32,163 nt of DNA from Pseudomonadota bacterium (GTDB taxonomy: Bacteria > Pseudomonadota > Gammaproteobacteria > Xanthomonadales > Rhodanobacteraceae): contig JAFEDX010000213.1 in assembly GCA_018241365.1 (NCBI GenBank), forward strand, positions 1 to 32,163. Reading direction: 5' to 3'. The notes below the pieces were generated by a model, which did not search any database, was not told where the DNA came from, and saw only the letters and a list, made by a program, of their open reading frames with translations. The stretch's first letter is position 1. Every line of letters begins with the position of its first letter. Below are positions 1 through 10,100 of the stretch, piece by piece. The position numbers were made by a program, and so were the translations under genes.

Positions 1-22
1 TCCCACGGTTGGCGAAAAGAAA

Positions 23-52
23 TTGTGAGGCGGTCCTTTACTAGCCTTATAT
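23..52 (+). promoter_or_regulatory. Possible sigma-70-type promoter for the efflux operon
   Basis: TTGTGA at 23-28 and TTATAT at 47-52 are separated by 18 bp and lie in the only clearly AT-rich stretch at this end, about 115 bp before the first start codon. The match to the consensus is partial and judged by eye. The -10-like hexamer overlaps the palindrome at 49-61. Confidence 0.3.
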
Positions 53-61
53 TTCAAATAT
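49..61. promoter_or_regulatory. Perfect palindrome, possible operator of the efflux operon
   Basis: ATATTT-C-AAATAT is a perfect inverted repeat around one central base. It also fits the loose T-N11-A shape of LysR-family boxes. Aromatic-acid efflux operons of the aae type are often controlled by a divergent LysR regulator, which here would lie left of the window. Placement over the putative -10 would suit repression. The function is inferred. Confidence 0.3.
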
Positions 62-167
62 TTACTATCGATTCTCACGCACATTTCCAGTAAGTTTCCC
101 TCCTGCCGCAGAGCCGGGCCTATGCTACGCGCTGTCCTGTGCCTGATCGTTGGAGAGGAGACACGTC

Positions 168-2285
168 ATGGCGGCGGCACCGCGCGAAGCTGCCCCACAC
201 ACAAGCTGGCCGGTCCTGACAGAAGCATTTTCGGGCGAAGGCCGGGCATGGCTGTTTGTCGTGAAGGCGCTGCTGGTGTTGTACCTCACGGCCTGGCTTG
301 CGATGTGGCTGCACCTCGAGCGACCCTCCACCGCGATGATCACGGCGGGAGTCGTGATGCGACCGAGCAGCGGCACGGTGCTGGCAAAAAGCTTTTACCG
401 CACGCTCGGCACGCTGGCTGGCAGCGTATTCGGCGTACTGGTGATGTGCGTCTTTCCCCAACAGCGTGTGCTGTTCCTGCTGTGCCTGTCGCTGTGGGTC
501 GGGCTGTGCGCCGGCGGCGCGACCTTCTACCGCAACTTCATGGCCTACGGGTTCGTGCTGGCCGGCTACACCGCGGTGATCGTGGTGTTGCCGGCGATCG
601 GCGACCCGGGCGCCATCTTCCACTCCGCGGTGATGCGGGTCAGTGAAGTCACCCTCGCGATTGTCGTGGCGGGCGTCGTCAGCGACGCCATCTTTCCTGA
701 AACGCTGCGCCCGGTTTTGCGCCGCGACGCCCGCGCGCAGTTCGCGCACCTCATCGTCTTCCTGCGCGACAGCAGCCACGGCAGCGTCGGCACCGAAGCG
801 AGCGAGCAGGCGCACCTCAAGTTCGTGCGTTCGGCCGTGGAAATCGAAAACCTGCGCGCATCGGTGATCTTTGAGGATCCGGATGCGCGCGCACGCAACC
901 GCCAGATGCAGGCACTGAACCATCGCTACATGGCGCTGGCCACCAGTTTCCAGTCGTTGTACCGGCTCGCGAACCGGCTGCGCCGCAGCGGGCGCGAGCG
1001 CGTTGCGGGGGTGCTCGCGGCACTGTACGCCCCCTTGGGTGAAGCCTTGTCTCCGGCGCCGGAATTGCGCCACGATCCACAAACCCTCGCACCGCGCGTG
1101 GCGGATTGGGGCAACGGAGTGCACACGCGGATCAGTGAGATGGCCCCCCGCTTCGTGGATCCCACCGACCGGATGGAATTCGATACCGGAGCGCTGCTGC
1201 TGGAACGCTTCGCCGCGGAACTGCACGGTTTCGTCAGCCTGCAGGGCGCATTGCGCGCCGGCCACATCACGCGCGGCATCGAGAAGACGCGGTTCGGGCG
1301 CGGCAACGATCCGGCCGCGGCGGGCATCGCCGTATTGCGCACGTTTCTTGCCATGAGCGTACTGAGTGCCTTCTGGCTCGCCAGCGGCTGGACGCAAGGC
1401 GGCAATGCCGTGCTGCTGGCTACGGTATTCAGTGGCCTGCTGGCGGCCTCACCGAACCCGATGACTCGGACCGGCAACATGCTGCTGGGTTACGTCGCCG
1501 GCATGCTCGTGGCATTGTTCATCGAGTTTGTTTGGCTGCCCGACAGCGCGACATTCCTGATGGTGATCCTCGCCACCGCGCCCTTCCTCGCGGCCGGAGC
1601 GTATCTGGTCACGCGTACCAAGCTGGCCGAAATCGGCAGCGGATACACCGTCGGACTGCTCATTGTGCTCGCGCTCCAGAATCCGATGGTGTATGACGCG
1701 CCCGCGGCGATCAACGGCGCGATCGCGCTATCGGCAGGCGTCGCGCTGGCCGTGGTGTCATTCGTGTTCGTACCGCCCGTCACCGGCAGCCGTTGGCAGC
1801 GCAAGCGGCAAATGGCCCGGCTGCGTGGCCAAGTGGAACTTGCCGCCACCGCCCCACTGGATGGTCTGGCATCGCGCTTCGGAAGCGTGAGCCATGACCT
1901 GTTCTACCAGATCATCACCAGCACCCGTCAGGGAACCGCCGAGTCGCGCACGCTGCTCGCATGGGCGCTCAGCGTGAACGAGTGCGGCCGTGCGGTGATC
2001 GAATTGCGCCACGCAGTGCGTCGCGCTCACCTCCCGGATGAACCGCGCGATGCGGCGCAGGGTGCCGCGCTTGCCGTAGGCCGCCTGTTCCGCACGCCCG
2101 ACGCCGGGCACTGGCGGCTTGCGGATCGTGCCATCGACGCAGCGATCCGCCGCTGCACGCAGGTGGGCGATGCCGGCCGCACCCTGCTTCCGTACCTGTG
2201 GCAGTTGCGCAACGTCCTGCACGATGACGAATCGCCGCTCGCGCCGCTGATACGGGCCGGCCAGGAGTATCCGGATGCCGCGTGA
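168..2285 (+). CDS. FUSC-family inner-membrane efflux permease (AaeB-like)
   Basis: This is a 705-residue inner-membrane protein of the fusaric-acid-resistance/AaeB family, which exports aromatic carboxylic acids and related toxic compounds with an HlyD-type adaptor. It shows the family pattern of two halves: a hydrophobic block at about residues 30-175, a long soluble region rich in charged residues (about 180-370), a second hydrophobic block (about 385-540), then a soluble C-terminal tail. The ATG at 168 is chosen because GGAGAGGAG ends 7 nt before it; a TTG at 150 is in frame but lies upstream of this ribosome-binding site. The last 11 nt overlap the next gene, so the two are probably co-translated. 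The family assignment is firm; the substrate is unknown. Confidence 0.9.
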   Translation: MAAAPREAAPHTSWPVLTEAFSGEGRAWLFVVKALLVLYLTAWLAMWLHLERPSTAMITAGVVMRPSSGTVLAKSFYRTLGTLAGSVFGVLVMCVFPQQRVLFLLCLSLWVGLCAGGATFYRNFMAYGFVLAGYTAVIVVLPAIGDPGAIFHSAVMRVSEVTLAIVVAGVVSDAIFPETLRPVLRRDARAQFAHLIVFLRDSSHGSVGTEASEQAHLKFVRSAVEIENLRASVIFEDPDARARNRQMQALNHRYMALATSFQSLYRLANRLRRSGRERVAGVLAALYAPLGEALSPAPELRHDPQTLAPRVADWGNGVHTRISEMAPRFVDPTDRMEFDTGALLLERFAAELHGFVSLQGALRAGHITRGIEKTRFGRGNDPAAAGIAVLRTFLAMSVLSAFWLASGWTQGGNAVLLATVFSGLLAASPNPMTRTGNMLLGYVAGMLVALFIEFVWLPDSATFLMVILATAPFLAAGAYLVTRTKLAEIGSGYTVGLLIVLALQNPMVYDAPAAINGAIALSAGVALAVVSFVFVPPVTGSRWQRKRQMARLRGQVELAATAPLDGLASRFGSVSHDLFYQIITSTRQGTAESRTLLAWALSVNECGRAVIELRHAVRRAHLPDEPRDAAQGAALAVGRLFRTPDAGHWRLADRAIDAAIRRCTQVGDAGRTLLPYLWQLRNVLHDDESPLAPLIRAGQEYPDAA

Positions 2286-2475
2286 GGTTGCCATCGCAGG
2301 CACGCTGGTGCCGACGCTGCTGCTGATTTTCCTGGCGTGCGCCGCGTTGATGTGGCTCGTCGACACCGTGACGGCGCGTTGGGGGCTGTACCGCCATGTC
2401 TGGCACCCTCCCCTGTTCCGTCTTGCGTTGTTCGCCTGCCTGTTCGCCGCAGCCGGCCTGTTGCTGTTGCGCTGA
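2275..2475 (+). CDS. DUF1656 small membrane protein (AaeX-like)
   Basis: This 66-residue protein has two predicted transmembrane helices (about residues 9-29 and 47-64) joined by a short loop containing WGLYRHVWHPPLF. The length and the H-x-x-LF-R element fit DUF1656/AaeX, a small inner-membrane protein nearly always encoded with FUSC permeases and HlyD adaptors. Its exact role in the pump is not established. Its ATG lies inside the end of the permease gene (11-nt overlap), and the adaptor gene starts 15 nt after its stop, so the three form one operon. Confidence 0.85.
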   Translation: MPREVAIAGTLVPTLLLIFLACAALMWLVDTVTARWGLYRHVWHPPLFRLALFACLFAAAGLLLLR

Positions 2476-2490
2476 TCCACGAAGGTGCCC

Positions 2491-3528
2491 ATGAACAAAG
2501 CTGCCATCCTGCGCTTCCTTTTTACCGCCATCGTGCTGGTCGTCGCGGTGATCCTCGGGCGGCTGTTGTGGCTGCACTACCTGTATTCGCCGTGGACCCG
2601 CGACGGCCGTATCCGCGCCGACGTCGTGCAGGTGGCGCCCGACGTGTCAGGGCTGGTCGCCGCAGTGCCGGTCAAGGACAACCAGTTCGTCCACAAGGGC
2701 GATGTGCTGCTGGTCATCGATCGATCGCGCTTCCAGCTCGCGCTGGCGCAGGCGGAGTCCAATCTCGCCGCGGCGGAAGCCGGCATGCGTGCGGCCGGCG
2801 CCGCAACGCTGGCCGCCAAAGCCACGGTCGCGGGACACCAGAGCGAATACCGGATGCTCGAGGCCCAGGCGCAGCGACGCACCTCCGAGGCCACCGCCGG
2901 ATACCTTTCGGCCGAGGACCGCGAAAACGCAATCGACACCGCCAGCAACGCCGCCGCCACGCTGCGCGCGGCCAAGGCGTCACAGGGACAGGCCGGCGCG
3001 ACGGCCGCGGCGACAGCGGCCGCCGTGCAACAAGCCGAAGTCCAGGTGGCGGTTGCGAAGCTGAATTTGCAGCGCACGCAGGTGCGCGCGCCCGCCGACG
3101 GCTACATCACCAACCTCCGGGTACGGGTCGGCGACTACGCCAACACGGGTGTCGCCCAGATGGCCTTGATCGACAGCCACAGCTATTACATCTATGGGTA
3201 CTTCGAGGAAACCAAGCTGCCGCAGTTGCGCATCGGCGATCCGGTCGACATCCGCCTGATGGCGGGTGGCGTGCAGCTCAAGGGAACCATCACCGGCATC
3301 GCACGCGGGATCGCCGACACCGACAATCCCACCGGCGGCGACCTGCTGGCCGACGTCAACCCGACGTTCGACTGGGTGCGCCTGGCGCAGCGCTTGCCGG
3401 TGCGCGTCGCGATCGACACATCGTCATTGCCGAAGGGGGTGATCCTGGCCGCGGGCATGACTGCAACTCTGACCGTGCACCCGCGCTCGGCAAGCGGCCC
3501 CCGTCACGCCACCGCGCGAGCGCGTTAG
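2491..3528 (+). CDS. HlyD/AaeA-family periplasmic adaptor (membrane fusion protein)
   Basis: This 345-residue adaptor is expected to link the FUSC permease to an outer-membrane channel. One N-terminal membrane anchor (about residues 5-24) is followed by the motif YSPWTRDGRIRA typical of the AaeA/EmrA group, a first half-lipoyl segment (VSGLVAAVPVKDNQFV), an alanine-rich alpha-helical hairpin (about 85-190), the second half-lipoyl segment (LQRTQVRAPADGYITNL) and a C-terminal beta-barrel. The ATG at 2491 is preferred because GAAGG lies 5 nt upstream; a GTG at 2485 in the same frame overlaps that site. No outer-membrane TolC-like component is encoded here. Confidence 0.9.
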   Translation: MNKAAILRFLFTAIVLVVAVILGRLLWLHYLYSPWTRDGRIRADVVQVAPDVSGLVAAVPVKDNQFVHKGDVLLVIDRSRFQLALAQAESNLAAAEAGMRAAGAATLAAKATVAGHQSEYRMLEAQAQRRTSEATAGYLSAEDRENAIDTASNAAATLRAAKASQGQAGATAAATAAAVQQAEVQVAVAKLNLQRTQVRAPADGYITNLRVRVGDYANTGVAQMALIDSHSYYIYGYFEETKLPQLRIGDPVDIRLMAGGVQLKGTITGIARGIADTDNPTGGDLLADVNPTFDWVRLAQRLPVRVAIDTSSLPKGVILAAGMTATLTVHPRSASGPRHATARAR

Positions 3529-3628
3529 TGCCGCGCTGCCTGAGCGTTTCCGCAGCGCCCCTGCGCACGAGCCGCCGCGCGTCGCCAGTATCTCCAGCGC
3601 CCATCGCGCGGCGGCCCCGCCCGTCAGG

Positions 3629-3648
3629 CTGCAGGCGCGCGCCTGCAG
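3629..3648. terminator. Perfect 20-nt palindrome between convergent genes
   Basis: CTGCAGGCGC is followed directly by its reverse complement. It sits in the 126-bp gap between the end of the plus-strand adaptor gene and the end of the minus-strand propeller gene, where a hairpin could stop transcription from both sides. There is no T-run on either side, so rho-independent termination is only a possibility. Confidence 0.3.
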
Positions 3649-3654
3649 CGATGA

Positions 3655-6600
3655 TCAATGCACGTCGATCGTTGGCCTGCCGGCTGCCTTCAACTCCGCG
3701 TCCAGTGCCGCGAGATCGTGCTGCTTGAGTGAATCCCACTTCGCGAGCGACGCATTCAGCATCGCGCTGAGCTTGGCGTAGCCGGTGCGGGCGTCGGGCG
3801 AAGGTGCGGCATCGGCGCCGCCATCCACAGCCTGCATCAGCGTACCGAACGCGGCATTGAGGTACAGGAAGTTTTGGGTGTTGTCGGGTGGCCGGGTCCA
3901 CGCGTTGTAGGGGTTGGAAACCTTGACGATGTTCGCGGCAGCGACCACCTTGGCGTCGAGTGCATCGATGGACTTCAGGAGATCGCCGCTGGCGCCCTTG
4001 CCTGCCTTCTGCAACCCGGCATGCAACTTGTGGGCTTCGCCCATGGCGGTTGCAAGTTGCGCCTGCTTGGCTTCGACCTGCTGCGCCAGCGCGAACTGTT
4101 GCGTGAAGGCTTCGCTGGGAAGCTGCACGCGCGGATCCGCGGCTACGGTCAACGGTTCGCTGAAAGTCTTGCCATCGACGCTCAGCTTCACCGTGTATTG
4201 CCCCGGCGGCGCCCAGGCGCCATCGGTCCACGGATTGCCGTGCGTCAATGCGGGCGGCGGCGCATAGCGCAACGGCCACACGAAGCGGTGCAGGCCCGGC
4301 GTGGTTTTCAGCACCACCGGTTCGCGGAACCAGTCGGGGGTCATGTTGATCTTCGCCAGGTCAGGCTTCGGCGCCTTGTCGGCGCTCGAATAGTGCCGCA
4401 CCAACCTGCCTTGTGCATCGTAGATCGACAGCTCGACGGGTTTGGCTGGCGCAGTGGCCAGCGAATAATCGATGTACGCGCCCCACGGCGGGTTCTCCGC
4501 GATGGGTTCATCCTTGGGCATTGGCGTGCCGGTGAAGCTGGCGGTGCGCACGCGGTACGCGACCGCGGGCTTGTACAGGCGGGTTGCCCAAGTGGATGGG
4601 TATACGGCAAGTTGCCGGAGTGCCGAGACGTCGTCCATGATCCAGAAACCACGGCCGTGCGTCGCGATAACGAGGTCATCGTCCTTGACCACGATCTGAC
4701 GCACCGAACTGACGGGCAGGTTCTGTTGCAGCGAATGCCATTGGCCGCCGTTGTCGAACGACACGAATACGCCGAATTCGGTACCGGCATAAAGCAACCC
4801 GGGTTTTACCGGATCTTCCTGCACCCAGTTGACGAAGTCGCCGCCGGGAATGCCGGCGACGATCAAAGCCCAGGTCTTGCCGCCATCGGTCGTGCGGTAG
4901 ATGTAGGGCTTGCGGTCGTCGAGACGGTGCCGGTCCACCGAGGCGAACGCAGTGTTCGCATCGAAATGCGAGGGATCGATGTTGCCGATCTTGGACCACG
5001 CCGTCAGGGGCTTCGGCGTGACATTGCTCCAGTGCGCGCCGGCATCGTCGGTGCGCCAGATCAAGCCATCGTCGGTGCCCGCCCACAACAGTTTTGCATC
5101 GAGCGGCGATGAGCCGATCGCATACACCACGCCGCGGCGCGGTCCCTGACCCAGATTGTCGGCGACGGTCGGCGGATCGAGATTCGCCGGCGCGCCCGGA
5201 TCCTCGCGCGTGAGATCCGGGCTGATCGCGGCCCAGTGCTTGCCGCCATCGTTGGTTTGCCACACGCGCTGGTTGCCGAAATACAGGGTGCCGTGATCAA
5301 CCGCATTGAACACCAGCGGCAGTGTCCAGGTGCGGCGATAAAGATCGGGATCGGCCAGCGTCGGATCGACGCTGCGCGTCTGCTCGGTCTTCAGGTCCAG
5401 TTTGTCGACGGTGCCGCCGTACACGATATCGGGGTCTTCTGGATCGGGCGCGATCATGCCGTTCTCGCCACCCGCGGTGACCTCGTGGAACTGCGCCATG
5501 TTGATGGCGGCGTAGTACGGCGAACGGCTGGGAATGGCCGCCGCGCCGGAATCCTGCTGCGCGCCGTACACGCGGTACGGGAAACGGTTGTCCACGCTGA
5601 CGTGGTACATCTGCGCGGTCGGCTGGTTGAACCACGACGACCAGGTCTTGCCGCCGTTGACGGTGATGATCGCGCCCTGGTCCACGCCCATGATCTGGCG
5701 CTCCGGATCGTTCGGGTCGATCCAGAGCTCGTGGTAGTCGTCGCCAGTCGGGTCGCCCTTCACGGGAATGAAGGTCTTGCCGCCATCGTCCGAACGCAGC
5801 TCGATGGTGTTCATCGCGTAGATGCGGTCGGGATTCTTCGGATCGGCCGTGATCTGGCCGAAATACCAGCCGCGCTGCCAGATGCGCGGATCGCCGCTGG
5901 TCTTGGCCCACGTCTTGCCGGCGTCGTCGGAGCGGTACAAACCACCCTCTTCCGCATCGACGATCGCGTAGATGCGGTCGGGCGCTGCCGCGGAAATCGC
6001 GATGCCGATCCGACCCAAACCCTTGGACGGAAAACCATGGCCATCGAGGTGAGTCCAGGTGCTGCCGCCGTCGGTGGACTTGTACAAGCCCGAACCCGGT
6101 CCGTTGGACGGTGGGTACACGTTCCACGGGGGGCGACGCGTCTGCCACAGCGAGGCGTAAATCGTGTTGGCATCGCCCGGCTTGAAAATCAGGTCGATCG
6201 CACCGGTGTCGTCATTCGGGCCCAGCACCTTCTTCCAGGTCTCGCCGCCATCCAGCGAGCGATAGACGCCACGCTCGGAGTTCGGTCCGTAGGGGTGACC
6301 CAGCGCGGCGACGAATACGCGATCCGGATTGTGCGGATCGACCCGGATCATCGCGATCTGCTGCGAATCGACGAGGCCGATGTGTGTCCAGGTCTTGCCG
6401 CCGTCCGTGGACTTGTACATGCCATCGCCCTGCGCGATGTCCGAACGCATGTCGGATTCGCCGGTGCCGACGTAGATGATCTTCGGATTGGACGGCGCCA
6501 CCGCGATCGCGCCGATCGAACCGACATCCTGCGCGTCGAAGATCGGTTGCCAGGTCCGGCCCGTGTCGTGCGTTTCCCACACGCCGCCATCCACCGCACC

Positions 6601-6816
6601 CATGTAGAAATGATCGGGCTGCCCCGGTACGCCGGTGACCGCCAGCGTGCGGCCGGCGCGGAACGGGCCGATCAGGCGCCAGTGCAAGGCGCCGAATGGC
6701 GATGTTGTCGCCGTGCTGTCGTGCGTGACGGGTGTCGCGGCGGATGCAGGCAGCGCACCGGCGAGCGTGAGGGCAACCGCAGCGAACAACGCAGTCAGGC
6801 GATGGGGCACGGGCAT
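3655..6816 (-). CDS. Secreted Asp-box (BNR/sortilin-like) beta-propeller protein 1
   Basis: This 1053-residue exported protein begins with a signal peptide (MPVPHRLTAL to about residue 26, ending ASA). Residues of about 40-770 hold many Asp-box repeats of form S/T-x-D-x-G-x-T-W, for example THDTGRTW (82-89), STDGGKTW (136-143), SLDGGETW, SDDAGKTW and TTDGGKTW, each with a preceding strand such as IIYVGTG. This is the VPS10/sortilin and sialidase-type propeller fold. The propeller closes with THGRGFWIMDD. A beta-sandwich-like segment and a helical, alanine- and lysine-rich tail follow. Database names such as 'glycosyl hydrolase' rest on the fold only; I see no catalytic signature. ATG 6816 is chosen because GAGGAG lies 6-7 nt upstream and the signal peptide follows. 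The frame stays open further upstream to 7050, but only by reading through a repeat. Confidence 0.85.
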   Translation of the reverse strand: MPVPHRLTALFAAVALTLAGALPASAATPVTHDSTATTSPFGALHWRLIGPFRAGRTLAVTGVPGQPDHFYMGAVDGGVWETHDTGRTWQPIFDAQDVGSIGAIAVAPSNPKIIYVGTGESDMRSDIAQGDGMYKSTDGGKTWTHIGLVDSQQIAMIRVDPHNPDRVFVAALGHPYGPNSERGVYRSLDGGETWKKVLGPNDDTGAIDLIFKPGDANTIYASLWQTRRPPWNVYPPSNGPGSGLYKSTDGGSTWTHLDGHGFPSKGLGRIGIAISAAAPDRIYAIVDAEEGGLYRSDDAGKTWAKTSGDPRIWQRGWYFGQITADPKNPDRIYAMNTIELRSDDGGKTFIPVKGDPTGDDYHELWIDPNDPERQIMGVDQGAIITVNGGKTWSSWFNQPTAQMYHVSVDNRFPYRVYGAQQDSGAAAIPSRSPYYAAINMAQFHEVTAGGENGMIAPDPEDPDIVYGGTVDKLDLKTEQTRSVDPTLADPDLYRRTWTLPLVFNAVDHGTLYFGNQRVWQTNDGGKHWAAISPDLTREDPGAPANLDPPTVADNLGQGPRRGVVYAIGSSPLDAKLLWAGTDDGLIWRTDDAGAHWSNVTPKPLTAWSKIGNIDPSHFDANTAFASVDRHRLDDRKPYIYRTTDGGKTWALIVAGIPGGDFVNWVQEDPVKPGLLYAGTEFGVFVSFDNGGQWHSLQQNLPVSSVRQIVVKDDDLVIATHGRGFWIMDDVSALRQLAVYPSTWATRLYKPAVAYRVRTASFTGTPMPKDEPIAENPPWGAYIDYSLATAPAKPVELSIYDAQGRLVRHYSSADKAPKPDLAKINMTPDWFREPVVLKTTPGLHRFVWPLRYAPPPALTHGNPWTDGAWAPPGQYTVKLSVDGKTFSEPLTVAADPRVQLPSEAFTQQFALAQQVEAKQAQLATAMGEAHKLHAGLQKAGKGASGDLLKSIDALDAKVVAAANIVKVSNPYNAWTRPPDNTQNFLYLNAAFGTLMQAVDGGADAAPSPDARTGYAKLSAMLNASLAKWDSLKQHDLAALDAELKAAGRPTIDVH

Positions 6817-6916
6817 GAACGACTCCTCGTAACGCGGACAATCAACGCATGATAGCGAAGCCGTGGAGGCGTTCATGGGTAAGAAGGCATGGCCAGCGCT
6901 CCATCTTTTGCTCGTT

Positions 6917-7012
6917 ATCCCGGCGCAGGCCGGGATCCATTGTGCTTTTGAGGCAAAGTCAAAATGGATCCCGGATTCCGCCCGCACAAAGCGCGGGCGG
7001 CCCCGGGATGAC
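6917..7012. repeat. Compound palindromic repeat element ('IPAxAGI' type)
   Basis: Several inverted repeats are nested here. ATCCCGGC/GCCGGGAT forms a hairpin at 6917-6936 with loop GCAG. GGATCCATT (6933-6941) pairs with AATGGATCC (6963-6971). CCGCCCGC (6978-6985) pairs with GCGGGCGG (6993-7000). The block ends CCGGGATGAC. Read as protein it gives the familiar spurious IPAQAGIH-like peptides. Such dispersed intergenic palindromes are common in Xanthomonadales and other proteobacteria. Here it lies between the two propeller genes and could fold in the mRNA. Confidence 0.75.
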
Positions 7013-7072
7013 GAACAAAAAACTGGCCCGTCGCATCCGGGATTACTCACTGCGCCACCGAACCCTCACCCC

Positions 7073-7099
7073 TGTCCCTCTCCCGGAGGGAGAGGGACA
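7073..7099. repeat. Hairpin repeat of the 'CCCTCTCCC' family
   Basis: TGTCCCTCTCC (7073-7083) and GGAGAGGGACA (7089-7099) form an 11-bp perfect stem around CGGAG, preceded by CCCTCACCCC. It resembles another widely dispersed proteobacterial intergenic repeat. It lies about 25 nt past the stop of the upstream propeller gene (minus strand), so it could work as a terminator or 3'-end stabiliser. No T-run follows. Confidence 0.6.
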
Positions 7100-7123
7100 C
7101 AAAGCATCGGTCGTTGCGTCAAG

Positions 7124-10100
7124 CTATTCCACCGAGGACAGCAATTTCGGGTCGCCGACCTTGACCGGCTCGCCGATGGGCAGCGCCTGCGCGCCGGCCT
7201 TCTTTGCCTCGACGTTGAACTTCTCCACCGCCTGGCGCAGCGGGCCGTTGAAGTTGTCCAGCAGCGGCTGCAGCCTGGCCGCCTTGTCCGCGACGTACTG
7301 TTGCTGCTCCGCGTTCGGCGCCTGGTTCGGCGCCATGCCGGAGATGGCTTCGTACACGCCGAGGAAACTCATGCCCCAGGGCGCGATGTCGTGGATGTCA
7401 TCCTCCGGTACCTTGTACTGGACGTTCGGCTGGTAGAGGTTCGCGGCGAACTCGCCGAGTTGTTGCTTGAGCGCCGCGGCGTCTGTGTGCACGCCGGCCT
7501 TGGCGCTGCCCGCAGCGGCACTGGACGACGCAGCCAGCGTCTTGTCGAGGCTCTCCAGCATGGCATGGGTGCGGCCGATCATGGCCACGTCCGCGGCCGC
7601 CTCGTCGCGCAGTTTCATGGCGCTGTCGAACGCCGCCTGCTGCACGTCCATCGGCGTGTCCACGCGCGGATCGGGCGTTACCTGCAACGTGGCCTTGTCG
7701 CTGTGGCCATCGGCATTGACGGCCACCGTATACGTGCCCGGCAACGCGAGCGGCCCGGTGGGCTGGTGTTTCTCGTGTTCACGCGGCGGACGCATCGATT
7801 CCGGCAATTCGACGCCGGCGTAATGCATGTTCCAGGACACCCGGTTGATGCCAGCCTTGCCGGGTCCGCGGATGGAGGCAACCGGCTTGCCGCTGCTGTC
7901 GGTGATGGTGATCGTGACGGGGTTGCAGTCCTTGAACGGCGGCTCGTGCTTCTTCTCCTCGGACGTCTCCTGCGCGTTCTTGTCCTCGTTTTTCTTTGCT
8001 TCCGCGGCGCAGCCCTTGGGCACAGGTATCGCCTTGGCCAGCGTGTACGCGATCTCGGGGCCTGCGGGGGGATTGGGCGTGGTGAAATCGCCCGGCGCCG
8101 GTCCCATGTTGCGCCCGTCGAACGTCAGCCACTCGATGCCCTGCGAAGCAGGAAACAGGTGGAAGGCGTCTTTCGCCATCGCCGGCTGCCAGTGCTCGAG
8201 CGCTTCGAGGTTGTCGAGGATCCACAGTCCGCGACCATGGGTTGCGAGCACAAGATCGTGTGGTGACTTGGTGAACTTCAAATCCCACACCGCCATCGTC
8301 GGCAGGTTGGCGGTCATGGGTTCCCAATGCGCGCCGTCGTCGAACGACAGGTACAGCCCACGCATCGTGCCGAGCGCGAGCAGCCCCTTGCGGTTCGGGT
8401 CCTCGCGCACCACCACCGCGGCGTAATCGTCCGGCAAACCGCTGGCGATGCTTTGCCAGTGCGCGCCGTAATCGCTGGTCTTCAGCACATACGGATGCTC
8501 GTCGCCCAGCATGTGGCCGTCCACTGCCACGTAAGCGGTGCCGGCGTCGAATGGCGACACGCCGATCTGGTAGATGCGTCCCAGCGACACCGCCTGCGGC
8601 AGGCCTGCGGAAACGTTGGTCCAGTCCGTGCCGCCGTCCTTGCTGACCCACACCAGTCCGTCATCGGTGCCGGCCCAGATCACCTTCGGGTCGGTGGGTG
8701 CGAGCGTGATCGACAGGATGGTGTCGGTGTTCTCGGCGCTGGAAATATCGTGGAACACGGGGCCGCCCGCGATCGGCTGGTGATCCTTGATGTCGCGGGT
8801 GAGATCCTGCGAGATTGGCGTCCAGTTGGCGCCACCATCGGTGGACTTGAACACGACGTTCGCGCCCATGTAAACGGTGTTCGGTTCGCTCGGCGACACC
8901 GCGATCGGCGCGCCCCAGTTGTAGCGGTACTTGAGCTTCGAGATCGGCGTATCCGTCACGCTGGCCAGCGACGGGCGGACGAAGGCACTGGTCCAGTTCT
9001 TCGTGTCGATGCGCGCGGCGTAGCCCGTCTGCGATGCGCCATAGACGATGGTCGGATCCGAAGGCGCGGGCACCACATAGGTGCCGTCACCACCGGCGGG
9101 ATTCCACCAGTCCGCACCCCAGATGCCCGCCGATGAAAGGCTGTTGGATGGGCCGCACGCCGCGCTGTTGTCCTGGATGCCGCCGCACACGCCGAACGGT
9201 TGTGTGTTCGAGATTGCGACGGTGTAGAACTCCTCGATCGGCAGGTTGTTGAAGGCGCGCCAGGTCTTGCCGCCGTTCACGCTCACGTAAGCGCCGCCAT
9301 CGTTGCCCTGGATGATGCGGTCGGGATTCTTCGGATCGATCCAGATCGCATGATGGTCCACGTGCACGTCGTGGTCGATCACCTTGGCGGTCTTGCCGCC
9401 ATCGGTGGATTTCATCAGCTGGAAGGAACTGAAATAAATTGTCTTGGGATCGTTCGGCGCAACCGCCATCGAGCTGAAATAGAACATCCGCACCGCGAGC
9501 TCGTGGTTGTTGCTGATGCACTTCCAGTTGTCACCGGAATCGCTGCTGCCCCACAGGATGCACTGCTGCGTCGGCATCGTCGCGTACACGATTTTCGGAT
9601 CGGAAGGCGCGAAGGCGATCTTGACGCGGTCGGTCGGGACGTCCGTCGGCAGGCCGCCACCCAACTTGTTCCAGGTTTTCCCACCATCTTCGGAACGCCA
9701 GATGCCGCCGTCGGTGCTGCCGTTCACCTGCGTCCACGGCTTGCGCTGCTCGGTCCACATCCCGGCGTACAAAACTTTCGGATTTGATGGATCGATTTCG
9801 ACGTCGCTGGCGCCGGTGGTGTCGTTGACGTACAGCACCTTCTTCCAGTTCTTGCCGGCGTCGGTGGTCATGAACACGCCGCGCGTCTCACTCGCTTTCC
9901 ACGGATTGCCCAGCACCGCGACCCAGACCGTGTTCGGGTTGGAAGGATCGACCACGATGCTGGAAATCAGCCCGGCGTCCTTCAGTCCCTTGAACTGCCA
10001 GGTCTTGCCGGCATCGGGCGAGAAATACACGCCGTGGCCCAGCAGCACGTCGTTGCGCGGATTGGCTTCTCCGGTGCCGACCCAGACCTCTTTCTCGTTC

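Noticed and set aside
5236-6852. Plus-strand open frame of 538 codons opposite the first propeller gene
   Set aside because: Antisense shadow created by regular Asp-box codon patterns; no family signature and no ribosome-binding site of note.
6817-7050. N-terminal extension of the first propeller protein by 78 residues
   Set aside because: The extension translates a palindromic repeat (IPACAGIT-like peptide), precedes a clear ribosome-binding site, and would bury the signal peptide.
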